DNA of 64,000 nucleotides. Source: Lactococcus sp. S-13 (GTDB lineage Bacteria; Bacillota; Bacilli; Lactobacillales; Streptococcaceae). The stretch spans positions 1,984,001 through 2,048,000 of the forward strand of contig NZ_SDAK01000001.1 of NCBI RefSeq assembly GCF_004210295.1, given 5' to 3'. The notes beneath the pieces are model-generated. The model was given only the letters and a program-made list of their open reading frames with translations. It made no database searches and had not been told where the DNA came from. The translations under genes and the position numbers were made by a program. Below are positions 26,953-35,345 of the stretch, one piece after another. Numbering within the stretch: the first letter of the stretch is position 1; the number at the start of each line of letters is the position of its first letter.

Positions 26953-27055
26953 GTTACATCAGGCGAGTCACATAAATTTCGCCTGGAACAAGGGTTTCGT
27001 ACCCTGTAATAAAAATTTTGGCGTGGGAACACGCAGTAGAAAAAATAGGTAAATA
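26953..27055 (+). promoter_or_regulatory. Structured 5' leader of the DEAD-box helicase
   Basis: Three hairpins follow one another: CAGGCGA / TCGCCTG (26960-26985), AGGGT / ACCCT (26991-27005), and GCGTG / CACGC (27021-27034) closed by a GGAA (GNRA-type) tetraloop. None is followed by a T tract, so they are not terminators. Such a leader could control translation or stability in response to helicase level or cold. It matches no riboswitch class I know. Confidence 0.65.
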
Positions 27056-28699
27056 ATGAAATTTAGTGAACTCGGTCTGTCAGAAGGAATCGTAAATACA
27101 CTTACAGAGATTGGTTACGAGCAACCAACTCCAATCCAAGAACAAACCATTAAATTGGCGCTTGAAGGGCGTGACGTTCTTGGTCAAGCACAAACAGGGA
27201 CTGGTAAAACAGCAGCATTTGGTCTTCCAACGATTGAAAAAATCAATGCTTCAAATCCAGCAATCCAAGCGCTTGTCATTGCTCCAACTCGTGAACTTGC
27301 CGTTCAGGGTCAAGAAGAGCTTTTCCGTTTTGGAAAATCAAAAGGACTTAAAGTCCGCACTGTTTTCGGTGGTTCAAGCATTGAAAAACAAATTAAAGGC
27401 CTCAAAGCTGGTGCGCATATCGTTGTAGGTACACCAGGACGTTTGGTGGACTTGATCAAACGTAAAGCAATTAAATTGGATCAACTTGAAACTTTGATTC
27501 TTGATGAAGCAGATGAAATGCTCAACATGGGATTCTTGGAAGATATTCATTTTATCATTGAAAAAACACCAGAAGCTCGTCAAACATTGCTTTTCTCAGC
27601 AACAATGCCTGCTGACATCAAAAAAATTGGTGTGAAATTCATGAAAAATCCTGAACACATCAAAATTGCAGCTAAAGAAATGACGGCTGACCGTATTGAT
27701 CAATATTTTGTAAAAACAAAAGAATTTGAAAAATTTGATGTTTTGACTCGTTTGCTTGATGTTGAACGTCCAGAACTTGCCATTGTTTTCGGTCGTACAA
27801 AACGTCGTGTTGACGAATTGATTCGTGGGCTTAAACTCCGTGGTTACCGTGCTGAAGGAATGCACGGCGACTTGGATCAAAACAAACGTTTGGCTGTTTT
27901 GCGCGATTTTAAAGCAGGACACATTGACGTTTTGGTGGCAACTGACGTTGCAGCACGTGGACTTGACGTATCTGGCGTAACTCACGTTTATAACTATGAT
28001 ATTACTCAAGACCAAGAAAGCTACGTTCACCGTATCGGTCGTACCGGTCGTGCTGGTAAATCTGGTCGCTCTGTGACTTTTGTTTCTTACAATGAAATGG
28101 GCTACTTGCGTGCCATTGAAAAATTGACAAACAAAGAAATGAAAGGCTTGAAACCACCAACAAAAGAGGAAGCTTATGAAGCCTCACTTTCTGTTGCGAT
28201 GGACGACGTTTTGCGTGATTTGACAGATGAAGCTGGTAAAGCAAAATTGGCTAAATTTGACAAACAAGCTGAAAGTTTGTTGGAAAAATTTGACGCTAAA
28301 GAATTGGTAGCTCTGCTTCTCCAAGGACGCGTCAAAGACCCAGACAATCAAGAAGAAGTCAAAATCACAGCTGAACGCCCATTGCCATTCAATGGTGAAG
28401 GTAAAGGCTTCAACAAAAAAGGTAAAGGCGGCGGCGGACGCTATAAAGGCCGTGGAAATGGCGACCGTGACGGCAATCGTGGTGGATACCGTGGTAATCG
28501 TGATGGTAAAGATGGCGAACGCGGTGGAGATCGTAAACGTAATTGGAAAGATCGCGATGACAATCGTGGAGGTTACCGTGGAAAACGCGATGACCGTCGT
28601 TTCGATGACCGCAAAGCTGGCGAAAAAACACCACGCAAACGCACAACAGGCACTGAAAAATCAGCTGGTTTTGTAATGCGTAGCCGTGGCGATAAATAA
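27056..28699 (+). CDS. cshA: DEAD-box ATP-dependent RNA helicase (CshA-like)
   Basis: RNA helicase acting in RNA turnover, ribosome assembly and cold adaptation. The 547 residues show the Q motif (GYEQPTPIQ), Walker A AQTGTGKT (~45), PTRELA, the DEAD box (LDEADEML, ~150), SAT and the C-terminal HRIGRTGRAG (~325). A CshA/DeaD-type extension follows and the last ~90 residues are Gly/Arg/Asp-rich RGG-like sequence for RNA binding. Codon use is highly biased, indicating strong expression. A structured leader precedes it. Confidence 0.93.
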   Translation: MKFSELGLSEGIVNTLTEIGYEQPTPIQEQTIKLALEGRDVLGQAQTGTGKTAAFGLPTIEKINASNPAIQALVIAPTRELAVQGQEELFRFGKSKGLKVRTVFGGSSIEKQIKGLKAGAHIVVGTPGRLVDLIKRKAIKLDQLETLILDEADEMLNMGFLEDIHFIIEKTPEARQTLLFSATMPADIKKIGVKFMKNPEHIKIAAKEMTADRIDQYFVKTKEFEKFDVLTRLLDVERPELAIVFGRTKRRVDELIRGLKLRGYRAEGMHGDLDQNKRLAVLRDFKAGHIDVLVATDVAARGLDVSGVTHVYNYDITQDQESYVHRIGRTGRAGKSGRSVTFVSYNEMGYLRAIEKLTNKEMKGLKPPTKEEAYEASLSVAMDDVLRDLTDEAGKAKLAKFDKQAESLLEKFDAKELVALLLQGRVKDPDNQEEVKITAERPLPFNGEGKGFNKKGKGGGGRYKGRGNGDRDGNRGGYRGNRDGKDGERGGDRKRNWKDRDDNRGGYRGKRDDRRFDDRKAGEKTPRKRTTGTEKSAGFVMRSRGDK

Positions 28700-28712
28700 G
28701 CACTAAACATGA

Positions 28713-28742
28713 AAAATACTGATTTATGTCAGTGTTTTTTCT
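28713..28742 (+). terminator. Terminator after cshA
   Basis: AAAATACTGA / TCAGTGTTTT form a 10-bp stem with one wobble, loop TTTATG, then six T. It again uses the CTGA/TCAG core. Confidence 0.8.
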
Positions 28743-28831
28743 TTTCGTCAGAAAAATCTCTACTGTTTTTAGATTTCGTCAGTAAAATTTCACAAGCAAA
28801 CCAAAGATTTGCTTTCAAAAGCCAGATTTTA

Positions 28832-28840
28832 TGCTATAAT
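28832..28840 (+). promoter_or_regulatory. Extended -10 promoter of era, placed for a leaderless mRNA
   Basis: TGCTATAAT ends six bases before the era ATG at 28847. The predicted start point falls on or next to the A of the ATG. There is no Shine-Dalgarno sequence. Confidence 0.65.
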
Positions 28841-28846
28841 AGCGCT

Positions 28847-29758
28847 ATGACAAATAACAAATTTAAATCAGGTTTTGTGGCGATTTTAGGTCGTCCAAAT
28901 GTTGGTAAATCAACATTTATGAACCACGTGATGGGGCAAAAAATTGCCATCATGTCTGACAAACCGCAAACAACACGAAATAAAATTCAAGGGATTTACA
29001 CGACTGAAAATGAGCAAATTGTTTTCATTGATACCCCAGGAATTCACAAACCACACAATGCTTTGGGTGATTTCATGGTGCAATCTGCTTACTCTACTCT
29101 GCGCGAATGTGATGTCGTTTTGTTCATGGTAGCTGCTGATGAGCCACGTTCAACGGGTGAAAACATGATCATTGAACGTTTGAAAAAAGCTGAAGTGCCA
29201 GTTATTTTGGTGGTCAATAAAATTGACAAAGTTCACCCTGATCGTCTTTTTGAAACCGTTTCTGATTACACTTCACAAATGGAATTTGCGGAAGTTGTCC
29301 CTATTTCAGCCAAAGAAGGCAACAATACTGAGCGACTTTTGAGTACTTTGTCTGAAAAATTGGACGAAGGCCCTCAATATTTCCCAGAAGATCAGATTAC
29401 CGACCATCCAGAGCGTTTCTTAGTTTCCGAAATGATTCGTGAAAAAATCTTGCTTTTGACGCGTGAAGAAGTACCGCACAGCATTGCTGTAACTACTGAT
29501 CAAATGACGCGTGATGAAGAAACAGGAAAAATTCACATCATGGCAACCATCATCGTTGAGCGTAAGAGCCAAAAAGGAATTATTCTCGGCAAAGGTGGCG
29601 ATATGATTCGCAAGATTGGTAAAATGGCCCGCCGTGACATTGAAATCATGCTTGGTGATAAAGTTTATCTTGAAACATGGGTCAAAATCAAGAACGATTG
29701 GCGTGATCGCAAAATGGATTTAGCCGATTTTGGTTACAATCGTGATGATTATATGTAA
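28847..29758 (+). CDS. era: GTPase Era
   Basis: Essential GTPase that binds 16S rRNA and checks small-subunit maturation. A longer frame from 28709 exists but runs back through the cshA terminator, and its extra residues are not Era-like; the ATG at 28847 begins [13 protein letters not shown], the normal N terminus. The 303 residues have G1 GRPNVGKST, effector [10 protein letters not shown]3 DTPG, G4 NKID and the C-terminal KH domain with [11 protein letters not shown]. No ribosome-binding site is present and the promoter sits immediately upstream. Confidence 0.95.
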   Translation: MTNNKFKSGFVAILGRPNVGKSTFMNHVMGQKIAIMSDKPQTTRNKIQGIYTTENEQIVFIDTPGIHKPHNALGDFMVQSAYSTLRECDVVLFMVAADEPRSTGENMIIERLKKAEVPVILVVNKIDKVHPDRLFETVSDYTSQMEFAEVVPISAKEGNNTERLLSTLSEKLDEGPQYFPEDQITDHPERFLVSEMIREKILLLTREEVPHSIAVTTDQMTRDEETGKIHIMATIIVERKSQKGIILGKGGDMIRKIGKMARRDIEIMLGDKVYLETWVKIKNDWRDRKMDLADFGYNRDDYM

Positions 29759-29760
29759 AA

Positions 29761-29790
29761 AAAAATAGCGTTTTTTCGCTATTTTTTTAT
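29761..29790 (+). terminator. Terminator after era
   Basis: AAAAATAGCG / CGCTATTTTT is a perfect 10-bp stem with loop TTTTTT and trailing T, starting two bases after the stop codon. Confidence 0.9.
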
Positions 29791-29816
29791 TTTATTATGA
29801 AATTTACAGATAATTG

Positions 29817-29962
29817 TGGTATAATATTGAAAATTATATATTTTGAAATAATTGAATTTGCCTCCTGAAGTAATGAAAATGTAGTTTGAGCGCTGTTATC
29901 AAAGCTCGAACTGCTAATTTTCTAATTTCAGCGCAGTCAGATTCAGATTTGGGGGAGAGATT
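29817..29962 (+). promoter_or_regulatory. Promoter and structured leader of asnB
   Basis: Extended -10 TGGTATAAT (29817-29825) is followed by a ~130-base leader. It contains an 11-bp stem with two wobble pairs, GTAGTTTGAGC / GCTCGAACTGC (29881-29914, loop 12). No T-run follows, and no T-box motif is present. GGGGGAGAG before the ATG is a strong ribosome-binding site. Confidence 0.5.
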
Positions 29963-31555
29963 ATGTGTGGCTTTTTGTTTATGGAATCATCTGATTTGAC
30001 AGTGGCGGAGTTCAAGGGCAATTTGCAGTTGATTGAACATCGGGGACCCGACGATTTACAGCACGTCCGCGATACTTTGGGCAATGATTTTGGCTTTTGT
30101 CGCTTGTCAATCATGGATTTGTCAGACTTGGGTCGCCAACCTTTTGGGTTAAATGGCAAACGTTTGATGTGCAATGGTGAAGTCTATAATTTCTTAAGTT
30201 TACGCAAATTTTTGGAAACCCAAGATTACAAATTTACGGGCGATTCCGACTGTGAAGTGCTTTTGCCTCTTTTTGAGGTCATGGGTATTGAAACAATGGT
30301 CAAGATGTTGGACGCTGAGTTTGCCTTTGTTCTGGTTGATGAAAATACTGGTGAAATCTTTGCCGCCCGTGATCCTTTTGGTATCCGCCCACTTTTTTAC
30401 GGGTACAATAAAGCGACAGGGAAAATTTCGTTTGCCTCAGAAGCCAAAGCTTTAGTGTCAACTTGTGAAAAAATCACCCCATTCCCACCAGGTTATTATT
30501 TTGCGAATGGGGAATTTCATGTTTATAATGACATTGCAGATGTTTCTGGCATTGTTGAAGAACCCTTAGCAGAAATCTCAGGTCATATTCGCCGCAAATT
30601 GGAACGGGCAGTTAAAAAACGTCTGCACGCCGATGCACCGATGGGTTATCTCTTGTCTGGTGGCTTGGATTCATCATTGGTCTGTGCCATTGCCGCCCGC
30701 GAATTGGAACAGCCCATCAAAACGTTCGCAATTGGAATGGAAACTGATCCAATTGACCTCAAATACGCTCGTGAAGTTGCCGATTTCTTGCGAACTGATC
30801 ACACGGAAGTGCTGATGACCAAAGATGACGTGCTTGGTGCGCTTAGAGATGTTATTTGGCACTTGGAAACTTGGGATATTACGACGATTCGAGCGTCCAT
30901 TGGGATGTATTTGATTTGCAAATATATTCATGAAAATACAGATTTGAAAGTTTTGATGACTGGCGAAGTGTCTGACGAGATGTTTGGCTACAAGTACACG
31001 GACTTTGCGCCGTCAGCATCTGCCTTTCAAAAGGAAGCACAAAAGCGAGTACACGAGCTTTATATGTATGATGTGCTACGCGCTGACCGTTGCCTAGCTG
31101 CTCATTCCTTGGAAGCGCGGGTTCCTTTTGCCGATTTGGATTTTGCAAGTTATGTGATGTCGATCAATCCAAGTCGAAAACTCAATACTTATGGCAAAGG
31201 AAAATACCTTTTGCGCCATGCTTTTGAGGGAACAGAACTTCTGCCAGATGAGATTTTATTCCGGGAAAAAGCCGCTTTTTCCGACGCTGTTGGCCACTCT
31301 ATGGTCGATTATTTGAAGGCATATGCTGAAGAAAAATATTCGGACGAAGACTTGTCAAATGCGGCACAGAAATATCCGAGCCACACACCGTTTACTAAAG
31401 AATCCCTGCTCTATCGCGAAATTTTTGAAGAGTTTTATCCAGGATATAATGATTGGATTCTTGATTTTTGGATGCCAAATCGAGAATGGGTAGGTGCAGA
31501 GGTGAACGATCCATCAGCACGTGTCTTATCGAACTACGGCGATTCAGGAAAATAA
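29963..31555 (+). CDS. asnB: Asparagine synthetase B (glutamine-hydrolysing)
   Basis: Makes asparagine from aspartate, glutamine and ATP. The 530-residue protein begins MCGF, so Cys2 is the N-terminal glutaminase nucleophile. The amidotransferase domain (~1-190) has HRGPDD and the ARDPFGIRPLFYG signature. The synthetase domain has the PP-loop LSGGLDSSL (~230) and DRCLAAHSLEARVPFAD near 370. Start and cytoplasmic location are secure. It stands alone behind a structured leader. Confidence 0.94.
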   Translation: MCGFLFMESSDLTVAEFKGNLQLIEHRGPDDLQHVRDTLGNDFGFCRLSIMDLSDLGRQPFGLNGKRLMCNGEVYNFLSLRKFLETQDYKFTGDSDCEVLLPLFEVMGIETMVKMLDAEFAFVLVDENTGEIFAARDPFGIRPLFYGYNKATGKISFASEAKALVSTCEKITPFPPGYYFANGEFHVYNDIADVSGIVEEPLAEISGHIRRKLERAVKKRLHADAPMGYLLSGGLDSSLVCAIAARELEQPIKTFAIGMETDPIDLKYAREVADFLRTDHTEVLMTKDDVLGALRDVIWHLETWDITTIRASIGMYLICKYIHENTDLKVLMTGEVSDEMFGYKYTDFAPSASAFQKEAQKRVHELYMYDVLRADRCLAAHSLEARVPFADLDFASYVMSINPSRKLNTYGKGKYLLRHAFEGTELLPDEILFREKAAFSDAVGHSMVDYLKAYAEEKYSDEDLSNAAQKYPSHTPFTKESLLYREIFEEFYPGYNDWILDFWMPNREWVGAEVNDPSARVLSNYGDSGK

Positions 31556-31603
31556 TTTTGGAATCAAACGTCAAAATTTTTCAGTAGAAAATGGTAAAAT
31601 AGT

Positions 31604-31690
31604 CACTGACAACTTTCGTCAGTGATTTTTCTGTCAGCGAATTTGCTGACGAAAATATTTTTCAAATCCGTCAGTAATTACTCTGACGAA
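31604..31690. repeat. Dispersed repeat cluster upstream of mutM
   Basis: Five TGAC/GTCA cores occur in ~85 bases: CACTGACAACTTTCGTCAGTG (a hairpin), CTGTCAGCGAATTTGCTGACG, CCGTCAGTAATTAC and CTGACGAAAGG. The first hairpin is followed by ATTTTTC and may act as a terminator for asnB. Confidence 0.65.
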
Positions 31691-31751
31691 AGGACAAAAG
31701 ATAAGCTAAAAAGAGCCTAAAAACAGGCTGAACGCTTCTGAAAGGAGAAAA

Positions 31752-32576
31752 ATGCCAGAATTACCAGAAGTTGAAACCGTCAAAAGAGAGCTAGAAAAGC
31801 ATCTCCTCAATCAAAAAATTATTGCTCTAGAAGCCACTTATCCTCGAATGGTTTTGACAGGTTTTGAAAACTTGCAAAAAGAGCTGACGGGACGTACAAT
31901 TACAGGGCTTTCTCGGAGAGGGAAATATTTGATTTTTGAGTTTGCTGATGAATTTCGACTCATTTCACATTTGCGGATGGAGGGCAAATATCGACTGGCA
32001 AATCTTGGAGAAATCAGTCAAAAGCATGATCATATCGCTGTGAAATTTGCTGATAAACAGTTGGTTTACAATGATGTCCGCAAATTTGGCACATGGGAGT
32101 TACTCGCGGCAGAGCAGGAAGACGCCTATTTTTTGTCGAAAAAATTGGGACCTGAGCCGACATATGCTGACTTCGACTGTCACATCTTTGCCGAAAAATT
32201 ACAAAAATCCAGCAAAAAAATCAAACCCTTTTTATTGGAACAAAGTTTGGTTGTAGGTCTGGGAAATATTTATGTGGACGAAGCCCTGTGGCGCGCTCAA
32301 ATTCATCCAGAAACACAGGCGAATCATTTGACCAAACTCGAAGTCCAAAGCCTGCATACGGCCATAATTGAGCTACTTCAAGAAGCAATAGAACTTGGTG
32401 GTTCAAGCATCAGGACTTATAGCGCACTTGGTGAACCTGGGCGAATGCAAGAAAAACTGCAAGTCTACGCAAAGACAGGAGATCCTTGCCCCCGCTGTCT
32501 GACACCTATTCAAAAAATAAAAGTTGCCGGTCGTGGCACACATTTTTGTCCAAAATGTCAGCAAAAAAGGCTCTAA
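31752..32576 (+). CDS. mutM: Formamidopyrimidine-DNA glycosylase (MutM/Fpg)
   Basis: Base-excision repair enzyme removing 8-oxoguanine and cutting the abasic site. The 274 residues start MPELPEVETV, so after Met removal Pro1 is the catalytic nucleophile. A helix-two-turn-helix is present around VGLGNIYVDEALW (~170). A C-terminal four-Cys zinc finger runs from CPRC to CPKC (~247-270). AAAGGAG precedes the ATG. It lies upstream of recA; in L. lactis fpg and recA are likewise neighbours. Confidence 0.96.
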   Translation: MPELPEVETVKRELEKHLLNQKIIALEATYPRMVLTGFENLQKELTGRTITGLSRRGKYLIFEFADEFRLISHLRMEGKYRLANLGEISQKHDHIAVKFADKQLVYNDVRKFGTWELLAAEQEDAYFLSKKLGPEPTYADFDCHIFAEKLQKSSKKIKPFLLEQSLVVGLGNIYVDEALWRAQIHPETQANHLTKLEVQSLHTAIIELLQEAIELGGSSIRTYSALGEPGRMQEKLQVYAKTGDPCPRCLTPIQKIKVAGRGTHFCPKCQQKRL

Positions 32577-32583
32577 TTTAGGA

Positions 32584-32617
32584 GTCACTAAAAAAGTAAA
32601 AAAATTGGTGACATTTT
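32584..32617 (+). terminator. Hairpin between mutM and recA
   Basis: GTCACTAA / TTGGTGAC form an 8-bp stem with one wobble and a 13-base A-rich loop, then ATTTTG. It is a weak terminator at best. Confidence 0.45.
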
Positions 32618-32651
32618 GCAAATAAAAACGTATAGATAAGGTGTAAGGGAC

Positions 32652-32680
32652 TTATAAAATGTCTTGAAAAATGCTATAAT
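32652..32680 (+). promoter_or_regulatory. Promoter of recA
   Basis: Extended -10 TGCTATAAT (32672-32680) has a poor -35 TTATAA 17 bases upstream. I see no clear SOS operator around it. Confidence 0.6.
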
Positions 32681-32713
32681 TAAACAATAAATAAAGAATA
32701 ACGGAGAAAAAAT

Positions 32714-33886
32714 TTGGCAACAAAGAAAAAAACAAATTTTGATGATATTACCAAAAAATACGGAGCAGAACGTGATAAAGCCTTGGCGGATGCGTTAGCG
32801 CTGATTGAGAAAGACTTTGGAAAAGGGTCACTCATGCGTCTTGGCGAAGCGGCCAACCAGAAAGTATCTGTAGTGAGCTCAGGTTCCCTAGCCCTCGATA
32901 TCGCATTAGGTGCAGGTGGCTATCCTAAAGGACGAATTGTAGAAATTTACGGCCCAGAATCATCTGGTAAAACGACCGTTGCTTTGCACGCTGTAGCTTC
33001 TGTCCAAAAAGAAGGCGGCATCGCAGCTTACATTGACGCTGAAAATGCTCTTGATCCAGAATATGCTAAAGCACTCGGTGTTAATATTGATGAACTTTTG
33101 CTTTCACAGCCTGACTTTGGTGAACAAGGCTTGCAGATTGCCGAAAAATTGATCACGTCAGGAGCGGTAGATCTTGTTGTTATTGACTCTGTCGCAGCGC
33201 TTGTGCCAAAAGCGGAGATTGACGGAGAAATTGGTGATAGTTCTGTCGGACTTCAAGCACGGATGATGTCACAAGCAATGCGTAAACTTGCTGGACACAT
33301 CAATAAGACAAAGACAACAGCTATTTTCATTAACCAATTGCGTGAGAAAGTAGGAGTTATGTTTGGATCGCCTGAAACAACACCTGGCGGTCGTGCGCTC
33401 AAATTCTATGCCTCAGTTCGTCTGGACGTTCGTGGTTCAACTAAAATTGAAGAAGGGTCTGGTGATAATAAGACTCAAATCGGTAAGATTACCAAACTCA
33501 AAGTTGTTAAAAATAAAGTGGCACCGCCTTTCAAAGTTGCGCTCGTAGACATTATGTTTGGTGAAGGAATCTCCAAGACAGGAGAACTTTTGACAATCGC
33601 TGTTGACGAAGGCATCATCAAAAAATCAGGCTCATGGTTTGCTTACAATGATGAAAAAATTGGCCAAGGATCTGAAAAAGCTAAAGCTTATCTTAAAGAA
33701 CACCCAGAAGTTTTTGATGAGATTGACCACAAAATTCGTGTTGCGCATGGTCTTCTTGATGAAGAACCAGAAAGCAACCCAGCTCCTGAAGTAGAAAAAG
33801 CTCCCAAAGGGAAAGCAAGTAAAGCTAAGAAAGCAGAAGATGTACTTCCAGAAACAGAAGAAATCGAACTTGAGCTTGAAGATTAA
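32714..33886 (+). CDS. recA: Recombinase RecA (TTG start)
   Basis: Strand-exchange protein and SOS co-protease. The coding sequence begins at TTG 32714 (then GCA ACA AAG), preceded by ACGGAGAAAA at the right distance; no ATG fits the known N terminus. The 390 residues contain Walker [10 protein letters not shown] (~79), [20 protein letters not shown] (L2 region) and an acidic C-terminal tail rich in Glu and Lys ending EIELELED. The tail is long compared with E. coli RecA and typical of lactococci. Confidence 0.97.
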   Translation: MATKKKTNFDDITKKYGAERDKALADALALIEKDFGKGSLMRLGEAANQKVSVVSSGSLALDIALGAGGYPKGRIVEIYGPESSGKTTVALHAVASVQKEGGIAAYIDAENALDPEYAKALGVNIDELLLSQPDFGEQGLQIAEKLITSGAVDLVVIDSVAALVPKAEIDGEIGDSSVGLQARMMSQAMRKLAGHINKTKTTAIFINQLREKVGVMFGSPETTPGGRALKFYASVRLDVRGSTKIEEGSGDNKTQIGKITKLKVVKNKVAPPFKVALVDIMFGEGISKTGELLTIAVDEGIIKKSGSWFAYNDEKIGQGSEKAKAYLKEHPEVFDEIDHKIRVAHGLLDEEPESNPAPEVEKAPKGKASKAKKAEDVLPETEEIELELED

Positions 33887-33891
33887 GTAAG

Positions 33892-33924
33892 AAAAAAACA
33901 GCTGATTTACTCAGCTGTTTTTGG
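33892..33924. terminator. Bidirectional terminator between recA and the permease gene
   Basis: AAAACAGCTGA / TCAGCTGTTTT is an 11-bp perfect stem with loop TTTAC, flanked by an A-run and a T-run so it works on both strands. The loop contains the stop codon of the minus-strand gene. Confidence 0.85.
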
Positions 33925-35286
33925 TTTTCTAAGAACACTGATAATCCCGAAAAAGATAATCCAGAGCACAGAACCAATAGCTGGCACTCGAGTGTCTTTA
34001 AAGAAGAATAATGAGATAAAGATCAAGCTAAAACCCAGAATTGCCAGCGGCACCACAAATTTTGCTGCTGGAAGGACAAAGCCAGTCGCATCAAAATCTT
34101 TTGATTTTCGATAACGGAGATAAGAAACCAGAGTAATCACATACACAATCAAAAAGAGATTAGTTGCCACGCTCGTAATAAAGACAAAAGCGTTAGAAAT
34201 CGCTGGAATCATTGAGAAAAATGGTGTAATCATGATGAGCAAAGCAGTAAAAAGTAGGGCGTTGAGCGGGATATTAGCCTTGGAAAATTTTGTAAAAGGT
34301 TTTAAAAGCTTATCGCCATTGATTACTGAGAGTGAGTAAAGGTTTCGCGTTGTTGAAAAAAGACAAGAATTAAGTGCAGAAGCAGCGGAGGTCAAGACCA
34401 CGAAGTTGATTAAAGCAGCTGCCCATTTTATTCCAATCAGTTGGAAAATCGTGACAAATGGAGATTTATCAGCGGGAATATCTTGCCAATGGTAGATGCT
34501 CATGATTGCAAGCAAAGCCCCAATGTAAAAGAGAATGATTCGGATTGGAATTTGGTTGATTGCTTTTTTCAAAGTTGGTTTTGGATTTGCCGTTTCAGCA
34601 GCGGTCATTCCAATGAATTCCATGGCAACGAAGGCAAACATGACCATTTGAAAGCTTTCGAAAAATTTAGACAGTCCATTGGGGAAAAATTGGAAGCCGT
34701 TTGTGATATTACTTAAGCTGACTGTATCAGTTCCTGATCCTGTTTTATAGTGGGTGAAAATAAGGATGATGGCTGTCAAAATCAAACCAACAATCGCCAC
34801 AATTTTGATCATACCAAACCAGAACTCTGTTTCTCCGAAAAATTTTGAATTGAGTGTGTTAAGCGCCGTCAGCAAAAGTAAGACAAAGACTTCACTTAGC
34901 CAAATTGGCAACTGAGGTAACCAGAAATTGATATAAGTTCCAATCGCTGTCAGCTCGGCCATTGCTACAAAAATAACAACAAGCCAGTAAGTCCACTGAA
35001 TAAAATAGCCTGTTTTTGATCCCATATAGCGAGAAACAAAATTCAAAAAAGAATGTTGCGAGGGATCTTGATAAAGCATCTCACCAATGGCTCGCAAGAG
35101 AATGAACATCAAGGCACCAATTGCTAAATAGACAAAAATAATCGAAGGGCCAGTTAGACTGATTGATTTACCAGCGCCTAAAAATAATCCTGTCCCAATT
35201 GTTCCAGCAATTGCAATAAGCTGAATATGTCGATTTTGCAAACCGCGCGTGGCTGTTTGCTTTTCTGTATTTTCATTTGTTTTCAT
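33907..35286 (-). CDS. Amino acid permease, APC family (SerP-like, second of a tandem pair)
   Basis: Proton-coupled amino acid transporter with 12 predicted membrane segments, 459 residues. The N terminus has the APC signature RHIQLIAIAGTIGTGLFLGAG. FIGMTAAETANP (~225) is typical of the AAT subfamily. It is very similar along its length to the gene just upstream (35346-36713), so the pair arose by tandem duplication. Lactococci have two adjacent serine permeases, SerP1 and SerP2, and this layout matches, but substrate is inferred. The start has no ribosome-binding site and a TATAAT ends six bases before it, so the mRNA may be leaderless. Confidence 0.85.
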   Translation of the reverse strand: MKTNENTEKQTATRGLQNRHIQLIAIAGTIGTGLFLGAGKSISLTGPSIIFVYLAIGALMFILLRAIGEMLYQDPSQHSFLNFVSRYMGSKTGYFIQWTYWLVVIFVAMAELTAIGTYINFWLPQLPIWLSEVFVLLLLTALNTLNSKFFGETEFWFGMIKIVAIVGLILTAIILIFTHYKTGSGTDTVSLSNITNGFQFFPNGLSKFFESFQMVMFAFVAMEFIGMTAAETANPKPTLKKAINQIPIRIILFYIGALLAIMSIYHWQDIPADKSPFVTIFQLIGIKWAAALINFVVLTSAASALNSCLFSTTRNLYSLSVINGDKLLKPFTKFSKANIPLNALLFTALLIMITPFFSMIPAISNAFVFITSVATNLFLIVYVITLVSYLRYRKSKDFDATGFVLPAAKFVVPLAILGFSLIFISLFFFKDTRVPAIGSVLWIIFFGIISVLRKPKTAE

Positions 35287-35292
35287 ATTATA

Positions 35293-35298
35293 ATTATA
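35293..35298 (-). promoter_or_regulatory. -10 box of the downstream permease gene, leaderless arrangement
   Basis: On the minus strand the sequence reads TATAATTATAATATG. The first TATAAT ends six bases before the ATG at 35286. Confidence 0.5.
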
Positions 35299-35345
35299 CC
35301 TTTTTTTTATGAAATTTTCATCGGCTACTCAACACTAGCGCTTGA

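Larger units (their letters stand above)
26750..27055. other. Intergenic region prfC to cshA
   Basis: This 306-base gap has no gene. It holds a terminator hairpin, two more copies of the dispersed repeat (GAGAAAATGCTGACG near 26798-26812 and TTTACGTCAGTAA near 26868-26880), an extended -10 promoter and a three-hairpin leader. Confidence 0.75.

Noticed and set aside
28709-28846. N-terminal extension of Era
   Set aside because: The extra codons lie in the cshA terminator and the era promoter; Era proteins normally begin near the ATG at 28847.
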